Assembly (NCBI RefSeq): GCF_006440735.1
Contig: NZ_VFUA01000072.1
Span: 1-34,713 of the forward strand
DNA from: Mesorhizobium sp. B2-7-1
GTDB taxonomy: Bacteria > Pseudomonadota > Alphaproteobacteria > Rhizobiales > Rhizobiaceae
Length of the DNA stretch: 34,713 bases
Direction: 5' to 3'
This document shows positions 20,965 to 28,840 of this stretch, piece by piece; within the stretch, counting starts at the first letter, position 1; each line of letters starts with the position of its first letter. The position numbers were made by a program, and so were the translations under genes. Below the pieces are notes generated by a model. The model did no database searches. It worked only from the letters and a program-made list of their open reading frames with translations, and was not told the origin of the DNA.

Positions 20965-22980
20965 TCACCCGATCCCGCCAGTGATCGTGAAGGTTCCCTT
21001 ACAGTGCCCGTCGGGCAGGCGCGCAATGGCCGTGACGATCGAGCCATAGGCGCCGCGCCAGACGCTGTGGAAGCCCTGATGCGTCGATGCCGGCACGACC
21101 ACCCGACCGATCTGACGATTGCCATCCGCCTGCATGACGACAGGCTCTCCGTTGACGTGGACTTTCACTTTGGCCGGCTCGTCCGCGCCGACTTCCAGCA
21201 CGATCGCGATCTCGTCGGTGCCGCCGGATCGCGTCGTCTCAGCGGTGAGCGCAAGCGTGAGCGGAGCATCGCCGGCCGGCGGGTCCTTGCGCGGGTCCTT
21301 GCGCTCGAACACATCGTCGGCCAGCGGCGGTGTGCGCGGCGGAGCGGTGCGGCGCCTTGTGGCGTGCTCGTAATCGCCGGCGATCGTCAGCAACGCCACG
21401 TCGTCATAGGCCTTGCCGGCGAAGGTCAGGCCGACGGGCATGCCTATATCGGCCATGGCGCCCGTTGGCACGGTCACCGTCGGGATGCCGAGATGGCGCC
21501 AGACGAGATTGCCGTTGGCGACCCAGGTGCCGTTGCGCCAGGCGAGCCGGGCGGAAGCCTCGTTGACGTCGGCATCGGCCGGACCGACGTCGGCGACCGC
21601 CGGCAGCACCACGGCGTCGAGGCGATTGGCGTCGAGCCAGTCCTCGAAGTCGGCGCGGCGCGTCGCCTCCAGGCCTTTCAGTCCCGCTTCGATGGTTGGA
21701 ATGTCCGCAAGCGGCGCCACGCCCCGCCTTGCCCGCTCGACATACTGCGCCAGATCGAAATCGGCCTCGCCATAGCGGTCGCGCAACGTGCCCGGCGGCT
21801 GCGGGAAGATCTTTGCGCCGTCGACCGAAGCAAGATCGGGGATGGCCGGATCGGCATTTGCGCGCAGGAAGTCGTCCCAAGACCAGATGGACAGGTCCCA
21901 GATCTCGCGCTCGGCAAACTCGACCGGCACCAGCCCGCGATCGACCATGGAGCGAGCGCCAGGACGGTCGCGCTCGTAGTTGGACACGACGGGAAAATCG
22001 ACCTCGACCACCTCGGCGCCGAGCGCCCCGAGGTCGCGCGCCGCCTGCCGCCAGAGGTCAAGCACCGAAGCGCGGGTCTCGATCGGGCGCTCCGCACCTT
22101 CATCCTTGTCGATATACATTTTCGGCACGCCGAGCCGCCTGCCCTTGAGCGCGCCTTGCACGGCAAGCGCGGCATAGCTCGCCGGCCGCAGCGCCGAGGC
22201 CTTCGGGATCGCCACCCAGGGCTGCACGCGCCAGAAATCGCCGCGCGTCTCGTCATCGTCGGCGACGATGACGTCGAGCAGTTCCAGCATGTCGGGAATG
22301 GTCCGCGTATGCGGCACGACCACATCCATGGTCGGCACGAGAGGCCAGTTGCCGCGCACCGAGATCACGCCGCGCGAGGGCGTGTAGGCGACCAAGGCAT
22401 TGTTGGAAGCCGGCGCGCGGCCGGACGACCAGGTTTCTTCGCCAAGCCCGAAGGCGGCGAAGGATGCGGCGGTCGCCGTGCCGGAACCGTTGGACGAACC
22501 GGAGGCGAAGGCGGCGGTGAGGAAATCCTTGTTGTACGGACTCTCGGCGCGGCCATAGACGCCGCGCTGCATGCCGCCATTGGCCATCGGCGGCATGTTG
22601 GTAAGGCCGATCAGCACCGCGCCCGCGGCGCGCAGGCGGGCGATGGTGAAAGCGTCCTCGTTCGCCGCAAGATGCTCGAAGGCCGGCGAGCCGGCGGCGA
22701 CCGTCAGACCCTTGGCCTTGTAACTGTCCTTGGCGGTGTAAGGGATACCGTCGAGCCGCCCGAGCGTCTTGCCCTCGCGCCGGCGCCGGTCGGACGCTTC
22801 CGCCTCCTCGAACATCTTCGGGTTGAGGATGGGCACGGCGTTGAGCGCAATGCCGTGACGGTCGTAGTGCGCGATGCGGTTGAGATACGCGCCGGTGAGC
22901 TCGACGCTGGTGACAGTGCCATGTTCAAGCGCGCGGCGGAGATCGGCGATCGAGGCTTCGACGAGGTAGAGGGTTGGCAT
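20965..22980 (-). CDS. Amidase (amidase-signature family) with a C-terminal extension
   Basis: The protein has 671 residues, longer than the usual 450-550. The amidase-signature core has the catalytic Lys in GIPYTAKDSY, the cis-Ser in ASGSSNGSGTATAASF and the nucleophile Ser in the following ETWSSGRAPA block. It would hydrolyse an amide to a carboxylate and ammonia in the cytoplasm; the substrate is unknown. From about residue 540 there is a spacer rich in Pro, Arg and Asp, then a roughly 100-residue strand-rich domain (DEIAIVLEVGADEPAKVKVHVNGEP to the end) not part of the signature family. The ATG at 22980 has AAGGA somewhat far upstream. Confidence 0.9.
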   Translation of the reverse strand: MPTLYLVEASIADLRRALEHGTVTSVELTGAYLNRIAHYDRHGIALNAVPILNPKMFEEAEASDRRRREGKTLGRLDGIPYTAKDSYKAKGLTVAAGSPAFEHLAANEDAFTIARLRAAGAVLIGLTNMPPMANGGMQRGVYGRAESPYNKDFLTAAFASGSSNGSGTATAASFAAFGLGEETWSSGRAPASNNALVAYTPSRGVISVRGNWPLVPTMDVVVPHTRTIPDMLELLDVIVADDDETRGDFWRVQPWVAIPKASALRPASYAALAVQGALKGRRLGVPKMYIDKDEGAERPIETRASVLDLWRQAARDLGALGAEVVEVDFPVVSNYERDRPGARSMVDRGLVPVEFAEREIWDLSIWSWDDFLRANADPAIPDLASVDGAKIFPQPPGTLRDRYGEADFDLAQYVERARRGVAPLADIPTIEAGLKGLEATRRADFEDWLDANRLDAVVLPAVADVGPADADVNEASARLAWRNGTWVANGNLVWRHLGIPTVTVPTGAMADIGMPVGLTFAGKAYDDVALLTIAGDYEHATRRRTAPPRTPPLADDVFERKDPRKDPPAGDAPLTLALTAETTRSGGTDEIAIVLEVGADEPAKVKVHVNGEPVVMQADGNRQIGRVVVPASTHQGFHSVWRGAYGSIVTAIARLPDGHCKGTFTITGGIG

Positions 22981-23020
22981 AATGGCGGGCGAATTCCTTG
23001 TAGAGGTTGCGTTCCGTCAC

Positions 23021-23061
23021 CCCCCTCTGCCCTACCGGGCATCTCCCCCGCAAGAGGGGAG
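23021..23061. repeat. REP-like palindromic element
   Basis: This holds two small hairpins, GCCC-N4-GGGC and TCCCC-N6-GGGGA. It is closely related to the end of the window (34641-34690) and to 8094-8116. It lies between the amidase start and the Sel1 gene stop. Confidence 0.65.
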
Positions 23062-23104
23062 GATCGATGTAGCGATCGCTTTCGCCACTCGCCAGCGATG
23101 CCAG

Positions 23105-24295
23105 TCACAGCGTCTTGCTGTCGAACTGCCCGTTCTGCTTCATGAGTTCGATATAGGTCTTGGCCTGCGCGTTGCCGTGCTCCGCCGCCTTCAGGAACCA
23201 CTTGGCTGCCGCAGGGTAGTCCGGCTTTCCCAGCGCCCCGAGATAATAGAGTTGGCCCAGGCTGAACTCGGCGTCGGCGTTGCCTGTCTTTGCCACCTCC
23301 AACCACATTTTTTCGGCGGCTTTGCTATCTCGGGCCACACCCCTGCCATTGGCGTAGCAGTAGGCCACCCATAGCTGGGCCGCTACATTCCCTTGCCTGG
23401 CGGCCTTCAGCCACCACTGCATCGCATTGACCTCGCTTCGAGCCAGGCCTGCGCCTTGCCAGTAGGCAATCCCGAGACTTGCCTGCGCGAACGCGTCGCC
23501 CTGGTTAGCCGCCTTCAGCCACCAGGACGCGGCTTCTGTATCGCTCCTGCCGACACCCTTGCCCTTCGAGTAGGCATCGCCCAGCGCCGACTGCGCCGGG
23601 ATGTAACCTTGCTCGGCTGCCCTGCGGTACCAGACAACCGCCTGCGTATCATCCTTGCCGACCCCGCTGCCCAGCGCGTAGGCATTGCCGATGGCGGCTT
23701 GCGCATCGACCTGGCCACGCGCAGCGGCCTTCATCCACCATTCGAAAGCCTTGTTGAAATCCTGATCGACACCGTGGCCGCGCGCATAGAGCGTACCGAG
23801 CAGACTCTGCCCGCTCGGGTCTTCCTTGTCGGCGGCTTTTCTTGCAAAAGGCGCCGCAACCTTGTAGTCCCTCTCCACGCCTTAGCCGACGTAGTAGGCG
23901 CGACCAATGGCGTAGGCCGCTTGGGCGTTTCCTCCGTCGGCGGCCTTGCGCCACCAATCGAGAGCGTGCTGCCGGTCTTGCGCCACGCCTAGGCCCTGCC
24001 AATACAGAACCCCCAGTTTATATTGCCCGTCGGGATTATCTGTATCCGCCAGTAGAGAAAGCTGGCGATACTCTTCCGCATAGTCCTTGGCCAGGTTCGC
24101 CGCCCGCGCCTTTTTTATCGCGGACCATTGCTGGTAATAGTTTAAGGCCGGACCGAACAGAACGAAACCAGCCAACACAACTAAGGCGAGGCATAGCGCC
24201 GGCCCGGGGCGCGGCCGACGCGGACTATAGACTGCGGTTTGCGACCTAGGCGGCCATTCGAAATTGCTCAAGGTCCCCAACCCATTTGCAGACAC
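23105..24295 (-). pseudogene. Sel1-repeat membrane protein split by an in-frame stop
   Basis: One frame runs from 24295 to 23105 and would encode 396 residues but for a TAA at 23882-23884 (codon 138). Before it come a short N-terminus, a membrane helix at about 33-54 and the first Sel1 units (GQYKLGVLYWQGLGVAQD, AYAIGRAYYVG). After it the frame resumes as GVERDYKVAAPFARKAADKED and continues with seven more Sel1 units (36-residue helix pairs with A..LG..Y..G.GV) to the end. The stop sits where the repeat expects a polar residue, so a CAA to TAA change is likely. A GTG at 23878 could restart translation of the soluble part. Sel1 proteins act as protein-protein scaffolds. The start at 24295 is GTG and uncertain. 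Confidence 0.85.
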
Positions 24296-24411
24296 AAGTA
24301 ATCAATAGCGCAAGTCTCCCCATTCGGGAATATTTGCGGAAAGGCTTCGCTCCGGAGGACCAACTCAAGGAGGCCACCCAAGAATCCGACAACCTTGGAA
24401 CTGATAAAGGC

Positions 24412-25899
24412 TTATTCCGGCGCACCCGCAAACAGCACCCTTCCATCCCCTCCCGCCGCCGGCCAGTCCCGGATGGTGCGGTCGATGCCGCCAGTCAAAA
24501 GCGTGCCGTCGGCGGCGAAGGCGACCGAGTATATCGGCCCGGTGCCAGGGTCGAATTCGGCGATCTCGGCGCCGGTGTCCATGTTCCAGATCCGCGCCGT
24601 GCCGTCGAGCGAGACGGAGCCGAGCCGCTTGCCGTCGGAAGACAATGCAAGCGCATAGACCGTGCCGGAGTGGCCCTCGAAACGTCTCACTTCCTTGAAG
24701 CTGTCGAGGTCCCAGAGTTTTATCGTGTAGTCGCCGCTGCCGGTCACGGCGTGGTGGCCGTCGGCCAGGAAGACCGCGCCATAAGCGCCGTGGTCGTGGC
24801 CGTGCCAGCTGCGCAGCTGCTTGCCCGAAACGATATCCCAGAGCTTCAGCTCACCGTCGATGCTGCCGGTGAGCGCCCTGGTGCCGTCGGGCGAGATGGC
24901 GACGGAGCTGACCGACCAGTCGTGGCCCGGCAGCACATGCGCTACCGTCCCCTTCTTCAGGTCCCAGACGACCACCGAACCGGTGTCGTGACCGCTGACG
25001 GCGAGCTTGCCGTCCTGGCTGATCTTCAATTGCCTGACGCCGCCATTCGCTCCAGACGAGAAGACGTGCAGCACCGTGGCGTCGGATAGCTGCCGCAGCA
25101 CGATCTCGCCGTCGTCGCCGGCGGTGAGCGCGGTCTTGCCGTCGGGCATGAAAAGCGCGCTGCGCGCCATATCGTTGTGCTCACCCAGATCGCGGATCAG
25201 CCGTTTGCCGTCGATGTCCCAGAGCTTGATCATGCGGTCGGTGCTGGCGCTCATGATCTCGTGGCCGTCGGGCGACACCGCCAACCAGACGACGGCATCG
25301 CGGTGGCCTTCCGGCGCAGTCGGCTGGGCGGGAGGAGCCGGTGGAGGCGGCGCCACCGTCTGCGGCGGCGTTGCGGGCGCGAGCGCCGTCTGCTCGGTCG
25401 GCTGGACGGGAGCCGCGACCGGCTCAGCGGGCGGCACGGGTTTCGCAGCCATTTCCTGCGCGGGTGCGGGCGCGGCCGGCTTCGTGCTCGCCTCCGGCAA
25501 AGTCGGCTTTGCGCTCGCCTCCGGCTCGACCGGTGTGATGGCGACTTCCCTTGCCGGCTCTTCCGTCCGCCACGGGCCGAATTGGTCGGCGACGATGACG
25601 AGCAGCGCCAAAAGCGGCAAAGCAAGTGCTGCGCGGCGAAACCGCGGATGGCCGGCCGGAGCGATCTCGGCGTCGCGACCGAACAAAGGGGCGGCCGGAT
25701 CGTGCCCTGCCGCCGCCGGCAGCAGGCCGGCAAGGAAAAGCAGCCCGGCAAGGACCGACAGCACCCCAGCCACGCCGAAGATTTCCAGGCGCGCCGTCGC
25801 GAGTGGCCTGCCGCCCAGCACCGGATAGAGCTTGGCGAAACAGGCAATGCCGACGATCAGCATCGCCAGCGCCAGCAGCCTGTCGGTCGATCTCCTCAT
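24412..25899 (-). CDS. Membrane-anchored WD40-repeat protein
   Basis: The protein has 495 residues. There are three hydrophobic segments (about 8-28, 38-62, 88-105), then a Pro/Ala/Glu-rich linker (about 118-205), then seven WD40 units forming one beta-propeller. Units are clear as ...VSPDGHEIMSASTDRMIKLWD, ...VSGHDTGSVVVWD, ...LTGSIDGELKLWD, ...VTGSGDYTIKLWD and ...GTARIWN. The propeller would lie on one side of the inner membrane as a docking platform. Which side is not certain; the Pro-rich spacer suggests the periplasm. GGGGGAG lies just before the ATG. The Sel1 pseudogene follows on the same strand after 116 bases. Confidence 0.92.
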   Translation of the reverse strand: MRRSTDRLLALAMLIVGIACFAKLYPVLGGRPLATARLEIFGVAGVLSVLAGLLFLAGLLPAAAGHDPAAPLFGRDAEIAPAGHPRFRRAALALPLLALLVIVADQFGPWRTEEPAREVAITPVEPEASAKPTLPEASTKPAAPAPAQEMAAKPVPPAEPVAAPVQPTEQTALAPATPPQTVAPPPPAPPAQPTAPEGHRDAVVWLAVSPDGHEIMSASTDRMIKLWDIDGKRLIRDLGEHNDMARSALFMPDGKTALTAGDDGEIVLRQLSDATVLHVFSSGANGGVRQLKISQDGKLAVSGHDTGSVVVWDLKKGTVAHVLPGHDWSVSSVAISPDGTRALTGSIDGELKLWDIVSGKQLRSWHGHDHGAYGAVFLADGHHAVTGSGDYTIKLWDLDSFKEVRRFEGHSGTVYALALSSDGKRLGSVSLDGTARIWNMDTGAEIAEFDPGTGPIYSVAFAADGTLLTGGIDRTIRDWPAAGGDGRVLFAGAPE

Positions 25900-26120
25900 C
25901 GGTCTCCCCCGCGCCTCGCAACAGCCCCGCCGTCCCGACCCGCGGCGATAACAACCCCTGCATCCTAGCCGAGCTTGCGGCCAAGGCTAAGTGCAAGACA
26001 TCACACAAGGGTCGCCGAGCGATATCTTTCGCACTCGGCTCCGGCAGCCACGACCATCGTACTATTGAGCGGCGGTTACACCAGTAGAACGCTGTCCCCA
26101 GGAACAGAACGGCCGCTTGC

Positions 26121-26148
26121 TTGACAGAAACTGCTTATATGAGATTAT
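26121..26148 (+). promoter_or_regulatory. Promoter of the 36-residue peptide gene
   Basis: A perfect -35 box TTGACA lies at 26121-26126 and a -10-like GATTAT at 26143-26148, spaced 16 bases, in a locally AT-rich patch. It is 30 bases before the ATG of the peptide gene. Confidence 0.65.
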
Positions 26149-26178
26149 CCGCTGGGATCTTCGAGGAGCGCAATTCGC

Positions 26179-26289
26179 ATGAAGAAGACTTACGAGAAGC
26201 CGATTCTGATGCGCAAGGGCAAGCTTTCGGCGGTGGTAGCGGGTCCGTCGCTCGTCAACGGTAACGGCTCCACTCTGCCCCCGCCCTGA
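26179..26289 (+). CDS. Putative RiPP precursor peptide, 36 residues, with a lasso-type leader pattern
   Basis: The peptide starts MKKTYEKPILMRKGKLSAVV. Tyr5, Pro8, Leu10 and Gly14 match the Y-x-x-P-x-L-x3-G leader pattern that lasso and related RiPP systems use for recognition by an RRE (PqqD-like) protein. I recall small proteins labelled putative RiPP precursors in Mesorhizobium with similar beginnings. The rest (AGPSLVNGNGSTLPPP) would be the core. If the core began at Gly22, it would have no Asp or Glu at positions 7-9, so a normal lasso ring cannot form. GAGGAG lies about ten bases before the ATG. The gene has its own promoter (26121) and terminator (26315). No RRE, protease, cyclase or ABC exporter of a RiPP cluster is in this window. 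Confidence 0.75.
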   Translation: MKKTYEKPILMRKGKLSAVVAGPSLVNGNGSTLPPP

Positions 26290-26314
26290 TCGAGTCACCT
26301 AACCTGTCTTTCGA

Positions 26315-26346
26315 TAATCCCTGCCGCAGGGATTACGTTTCAATTT
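26315..26346 (+). terminator. Terminator of the peptide gene
   Basis: TAATCCCTG (26315-26323) pairs perfectly with CAGGGATTA (26327-26335) around a CCG loop and is followed by a T-rich stretch. It is 26 bases after the peptide stop, which closes a unit of only about 190 bases. Confidence 0.7.
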
Positions 26347-26519
26347 CCGCCTATTGGGCGTCCTGTAAGATTTGCGTATATGCGCCACCCGCATTTGCGC
26401 ATGATCACGGAGGGTCGTCTCCCGTACCTCGCGGTCGATAGCTGCCGCTTCGCGCCGGCTATGATGTCCCTCCAAGGCAACCACAAAAGCCTCGGTCCGC
26501 CGGCACGGTTCCCGTGACG

Positions 26520-27710
26520 TCAGAGCGCAAGCACGAGATCGTCCAAAACGGCCTGCCAATGATGCCTGGTGGAGATGCGTATGCGCGTCACCGCCCTAAG
26601 CATCGGCGCATAGTGGACCGGCGCCAGCGCCGACAGCGCGATTTCGTCGCTGGCGATCAACTCTTCCCCCAGCCAGCTTTCCACCAGTGCCACCTCGCCT
26701 TCCGAAGCCAGCCAGGCCGCGGCCAGCATCGCCGAATGGAAGCCGAAGGGCGTGGCGCGGCCCAACTCGGCCGGATGGCCGCTGCTGGTATAGGCGATGT
26801 AGGCGCCCGACACGTTGCCGTTGACATAGCCTTCGCTGTTTGGGGTGTGATCGCGCGACATGGCGTTGAGATTGTGCCAGTCGAGCCCGGCGTGGCCCGA
26901 CGGCACCTTGCGCAGGCCGCGCGGTGTTATGTCGTCGAAGCCGATGGCCTTGAACGGCGCGTCGGGCGCGAGCGCGCCGGGCGCCAACAGGCCAAGGTCG
27001 ATCGGATAACCCGATAACCTGAGCCGTCGGTCGAGCCCGGAACCGGCAATGACGATTTCATCGGCATCGACGCCCAGCGGGAAGCGAAAGACTGCGTCCG
27101 CAGGCAGCGGGTGGCTTTCGAGCAATTTGCCCTTGCCCATGACCGACAGCGTCGCTTCCATCCCCACCGGCGTGCTGCCGCTCGCCGTCCGCCCCGGCGC
27201 GAGGCCGACCGGTTTCGGCAAACCTTCGCCGACGAGGCCTACCATGGAGCCAGGCGCGTCCCGCAGGCGCACTGCCTGGTCCTGGTTGGCACTGCTGGCG
27301 CGCCAGCCGGGCGGCACCGAGACCGAGAACCGGTAGATTCCGGGTCGCTGGATCATCGCGCTGCGGCGCTTCGACGACATCGAGAAATTGGCGAAACCGG
27401 CACCGTTGCTACGCGCCGAGGCAAGGAAAGTGCCGCGCTCGTCATAGAGCCGCACCACGATGCCCGCCATCGGCCGGTCGGCTTGGCCATAGCTGCCGTC
27501 GCCGTCGACATCCATGTAGACGAAAGACGAGAAGTTGAGCTTGCCGGATGTCGGCGCCCAATGGACGCGATGCGCATAGTCGCCGGTCGGATTGGGGTTG
27601 CCGCGCGCCCTGCGGCGCTTGCGGCGCCAGCGCAGCGCGATCGCGATGAGGGCAATCGCGCCGGCAAAAACGAGGGCCGAGATGAGGGCGACGAGGGCGG
27701 CGTCAGCCAT
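26520..27710 (-). CDS. Membrane-anchored protein with SdrD_B-like and anchor-type beta-sandwich domains
   Basis: The protein has 396 residues. A hydrophobic helix at about 5-27 is followed by a basic stretch (RWRRKRRRAR). Residues 55-125 (FVYMDVDGDGSYGQADRPMAGIVVRLYDERG, then AGFANFSM) match the SdrD_B/Cna-B-type beta domain with its Asp-rich, probably Ca-binding, loop. Residues 250-396 (GFDDITPRGLRKVPSGHAGLDWHNLNAM, SGAYIAYTSSG, PFGFHSAMLAAAWLA and a final DDL) resemble the beta-sandwich found in many PEP-CTERM or choice-of-anchor proteins. A surface or periplasmic binding role is inferred. It converges on the peptide gene at 26179. Confidence 0.7.
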   Translation of the reverse strand: MADAALVALISALVFAGAIALIAIALRWRRKRRRARGNPNPTGDYAHRVHWAPTSGKLNFSSFVYMDVDGDGSYGQADRPMAGIVVRLYDERGTFLASARSNGAGFANFSMSSKRRSAMIQRPGIYRFSVSVPPGWRASSANQDQAVRLRDAPGSMVGLVGEGLPKPVGLAPGRTASGSTPVGMEATLSVMGKGKLLESHPLPADAVFRFPLGVDADEIVIAGSGLDRRLRLSGYPIDLGLLAPGALAPDAPFKAIGFDDITPRGLRKVPSGHAGLDWHNLNAMSRDHTPNSEGYVNGNVSGAYIAYTSSGHPAELGRATPFGFHSAMLAAAWLASEGEVALVESWLGEELIASDEIALSALAPVHYAPMLRAVTRIRISTRHHWQAVLDDLVLAL

Positions 27711-27850
27711 GGTGCGCAGGCGATGGCTGCAGATCAGTGTTCAAGACCACGAGCATGAAAACCCCCTCCAAATTTTCAGCAGATTAGCGTCGGACATCGA
27801 TGCCGCAAGTCATTGTGATGAATTGCGATGCTGGCGGGACAGCGCCGGCC

Positions 27851-27879
27851 TTCCCTTCTCTCCTTGCGGGAGAAGGGAA
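27851..27879. repeat. Short palindrome of the RIME family
   Basis: TTCCCTTCTC (27851-27860) and GAGAAGGGAA (27870-27879) form a perfect 10-bp stem. It is the end hairpin of the longer repeats at 16378 and 29502, here alone, and lies just past the stop of the xthA gene. Confidence 0.75.
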
Positions 27880-27884
27880 GGATC

Positions 27885-28658
27885 TCATCCCAACTCCACC
27901 CAGACCGGCGCATGATCGCTGGGGTTTTCCCCTCCCCGCACCTCGCGGTCGATACCCGCGCCCTTCAGCTTCCGCGCCAGCTTCTTCGACAGCAATATGT
28001 GGTCGAGCCGCAAGCCCGCATCGCGCGGCCAGCGGTTCCGGCGATAATCCCAGAAGGTATAGAGTCTTTCTTGCCTGGGAAAAACCTTGCGCAGTGCATC
28101 CGTCCAGCCCTGCTCGATCAGCGCGGCAAAGGCGGCGCGGCTTTCGGGCTGCACCAGCGCGTTGTCGTCATAGGAGCGGGTCTCATAGATGTCGCGTGGT
28201 TCGGGCACGATGTTGAAGTCGCCGGCTAGCACCACCGGCAGGCCGGTGTCGAGGAGATCACCGGCGTGTGCTGCGAAGCGTTCGTGCCAGGCGAGCTTGT
28301 AGTCGAATTTCGGCCCCGGCCGCGGGTTGCCGTTCGGCGCGTAGAGGCAGGCGATGACGACGCCGTCAACCGCCGCCTCGATGTAGCGCGCCTGGCGATC
28401 GGCGTCGTCGCCCGGCAGCGCCTCGCGCGTCAGCACCGGTTCGGCGCCCCTTGCCAGGATGGCGACGCCGTTCCAGGTCGGCTCGCCCTTCCACACCGCG
28501 CCATAGCCGGCGTTAGCGAGGCGGGTCAGCGGAAACTGGGTGTCCCGGGACTTGAGTTCCTGCAGGCAGACGACGTCGGGCTTTGCTTTGGCGAGCCAGG
28601 CGAGCAGGTTTTCCAGCCGGCTGTTGATGTTGTTGATGTTGAAGGTGGCGAGTTTCAT
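27885..28658 (-). CDS. xthA: Exodeoxyribonuclease III (AP endonuclease, ExoIII family)
   Basis: The protein has 257 residues and cuts DNA at abasic sites and removes 3' blocks in base excision repair. Family motifs are in order: MKLATFNINNINSRL (N-terminal Asn), VVCLQELKS (metal-binding Glu), ACLYAPNGNP (Tyr-Pro-Asn loop), VLAGDFNIVPEP (catalytic Asp and Asn), YTFWDYRRNRWPRDAGLRLDHIL (metal Asp), and NPSDHAPVW with the catalytic Asp-His pair at the end. All active residues are intact. The ATG is at 28658, with no strong ribosome site. It is monocistronic between two palindromic repeats. Confidence 0.96.
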   Translation of the reverse strand: MKLATFNINNINSRLENLLAWLAKAKPDVVCLQELKSRDTQFPLTRLANAGYGAVWKGEPTWNGVAILARGAEPVLTREALPGDDADRQARYIEAAVDGVVIACLYAPNGNPRPGPKFDYKLAWHERFAAHAGDLLDTGLPVVLAGDFNIVPEPRDIYETRSYDDNALVQPESRAAFAALIEQGWTDALRKVFPRQERLYTFWDYRRNRWPRDAGLRLDHILLSKKLARKLKGAGIDREVRGGENPSDHAPVWVELG

Positions 28659-28689
28659 GTTTGGATGCCGAAACCGCCCCTCGCTTCCT

Positions 28690-28840
28690 CATCCTCGGGC
28701 TTGACCCGAGGATCCATTCCGCGACGACCACCGTGGAACGCGGCGGGGCAGAATTCCGAACCGTTGCAACGCCTTGGCGTCACGGAATGGATTCTAGGGT
28801 CTGCGCGCGTCGCTTCGCTCCTTGCTCCGCCCTAGAATGA
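28690..28840. repeat. Composite inverted-repeat element (MITE/REP-like)
   Basis: It opens with a hairpin TCCTCGGG-N5-CCCGAGGA (28692-28712), has GGATCCATTCCG and its near-complement CGGAATGGATTC farther on, and ends with ATTCTAGGG (28791-28799) facing CCCTAGAAT. Its right end supplies the last codons and stop (28832) of the alpha/beta-hydrolase gene. Confidence 0.75.

Noticed and set aside
20881..23145. 754-residue plus-strand open frame
   Set aside because: It is the antisense shadow of the amidase gene. Its residues are Arg/His/Asp-rich with no domain, whereas the minus strand has complete amidase motifs.
26095..26130. EcfG/RpoE-type promoter (GGAAC) before the peptide gene
   Set aside because: GGAAC is present at 26101, but no GTT-type -10 follows at the right distance. 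The TTGACA box fits better.
26179..26289. A classical lasso peptide gene cluster
   Set aside because: The leader fits, but the possible core lacks Asp or Glu at ring positions 7-9 and no cyclase, protease or RRE gene is nearby.
26299..26559. 86-residue minus-strand open frame between the peptide gene and the SdrD_B-like gene
   Set aside because: It covers the terminator and overlaps the stop of the minus-strand gene. Its content is Arg-rich and has no known pattern.
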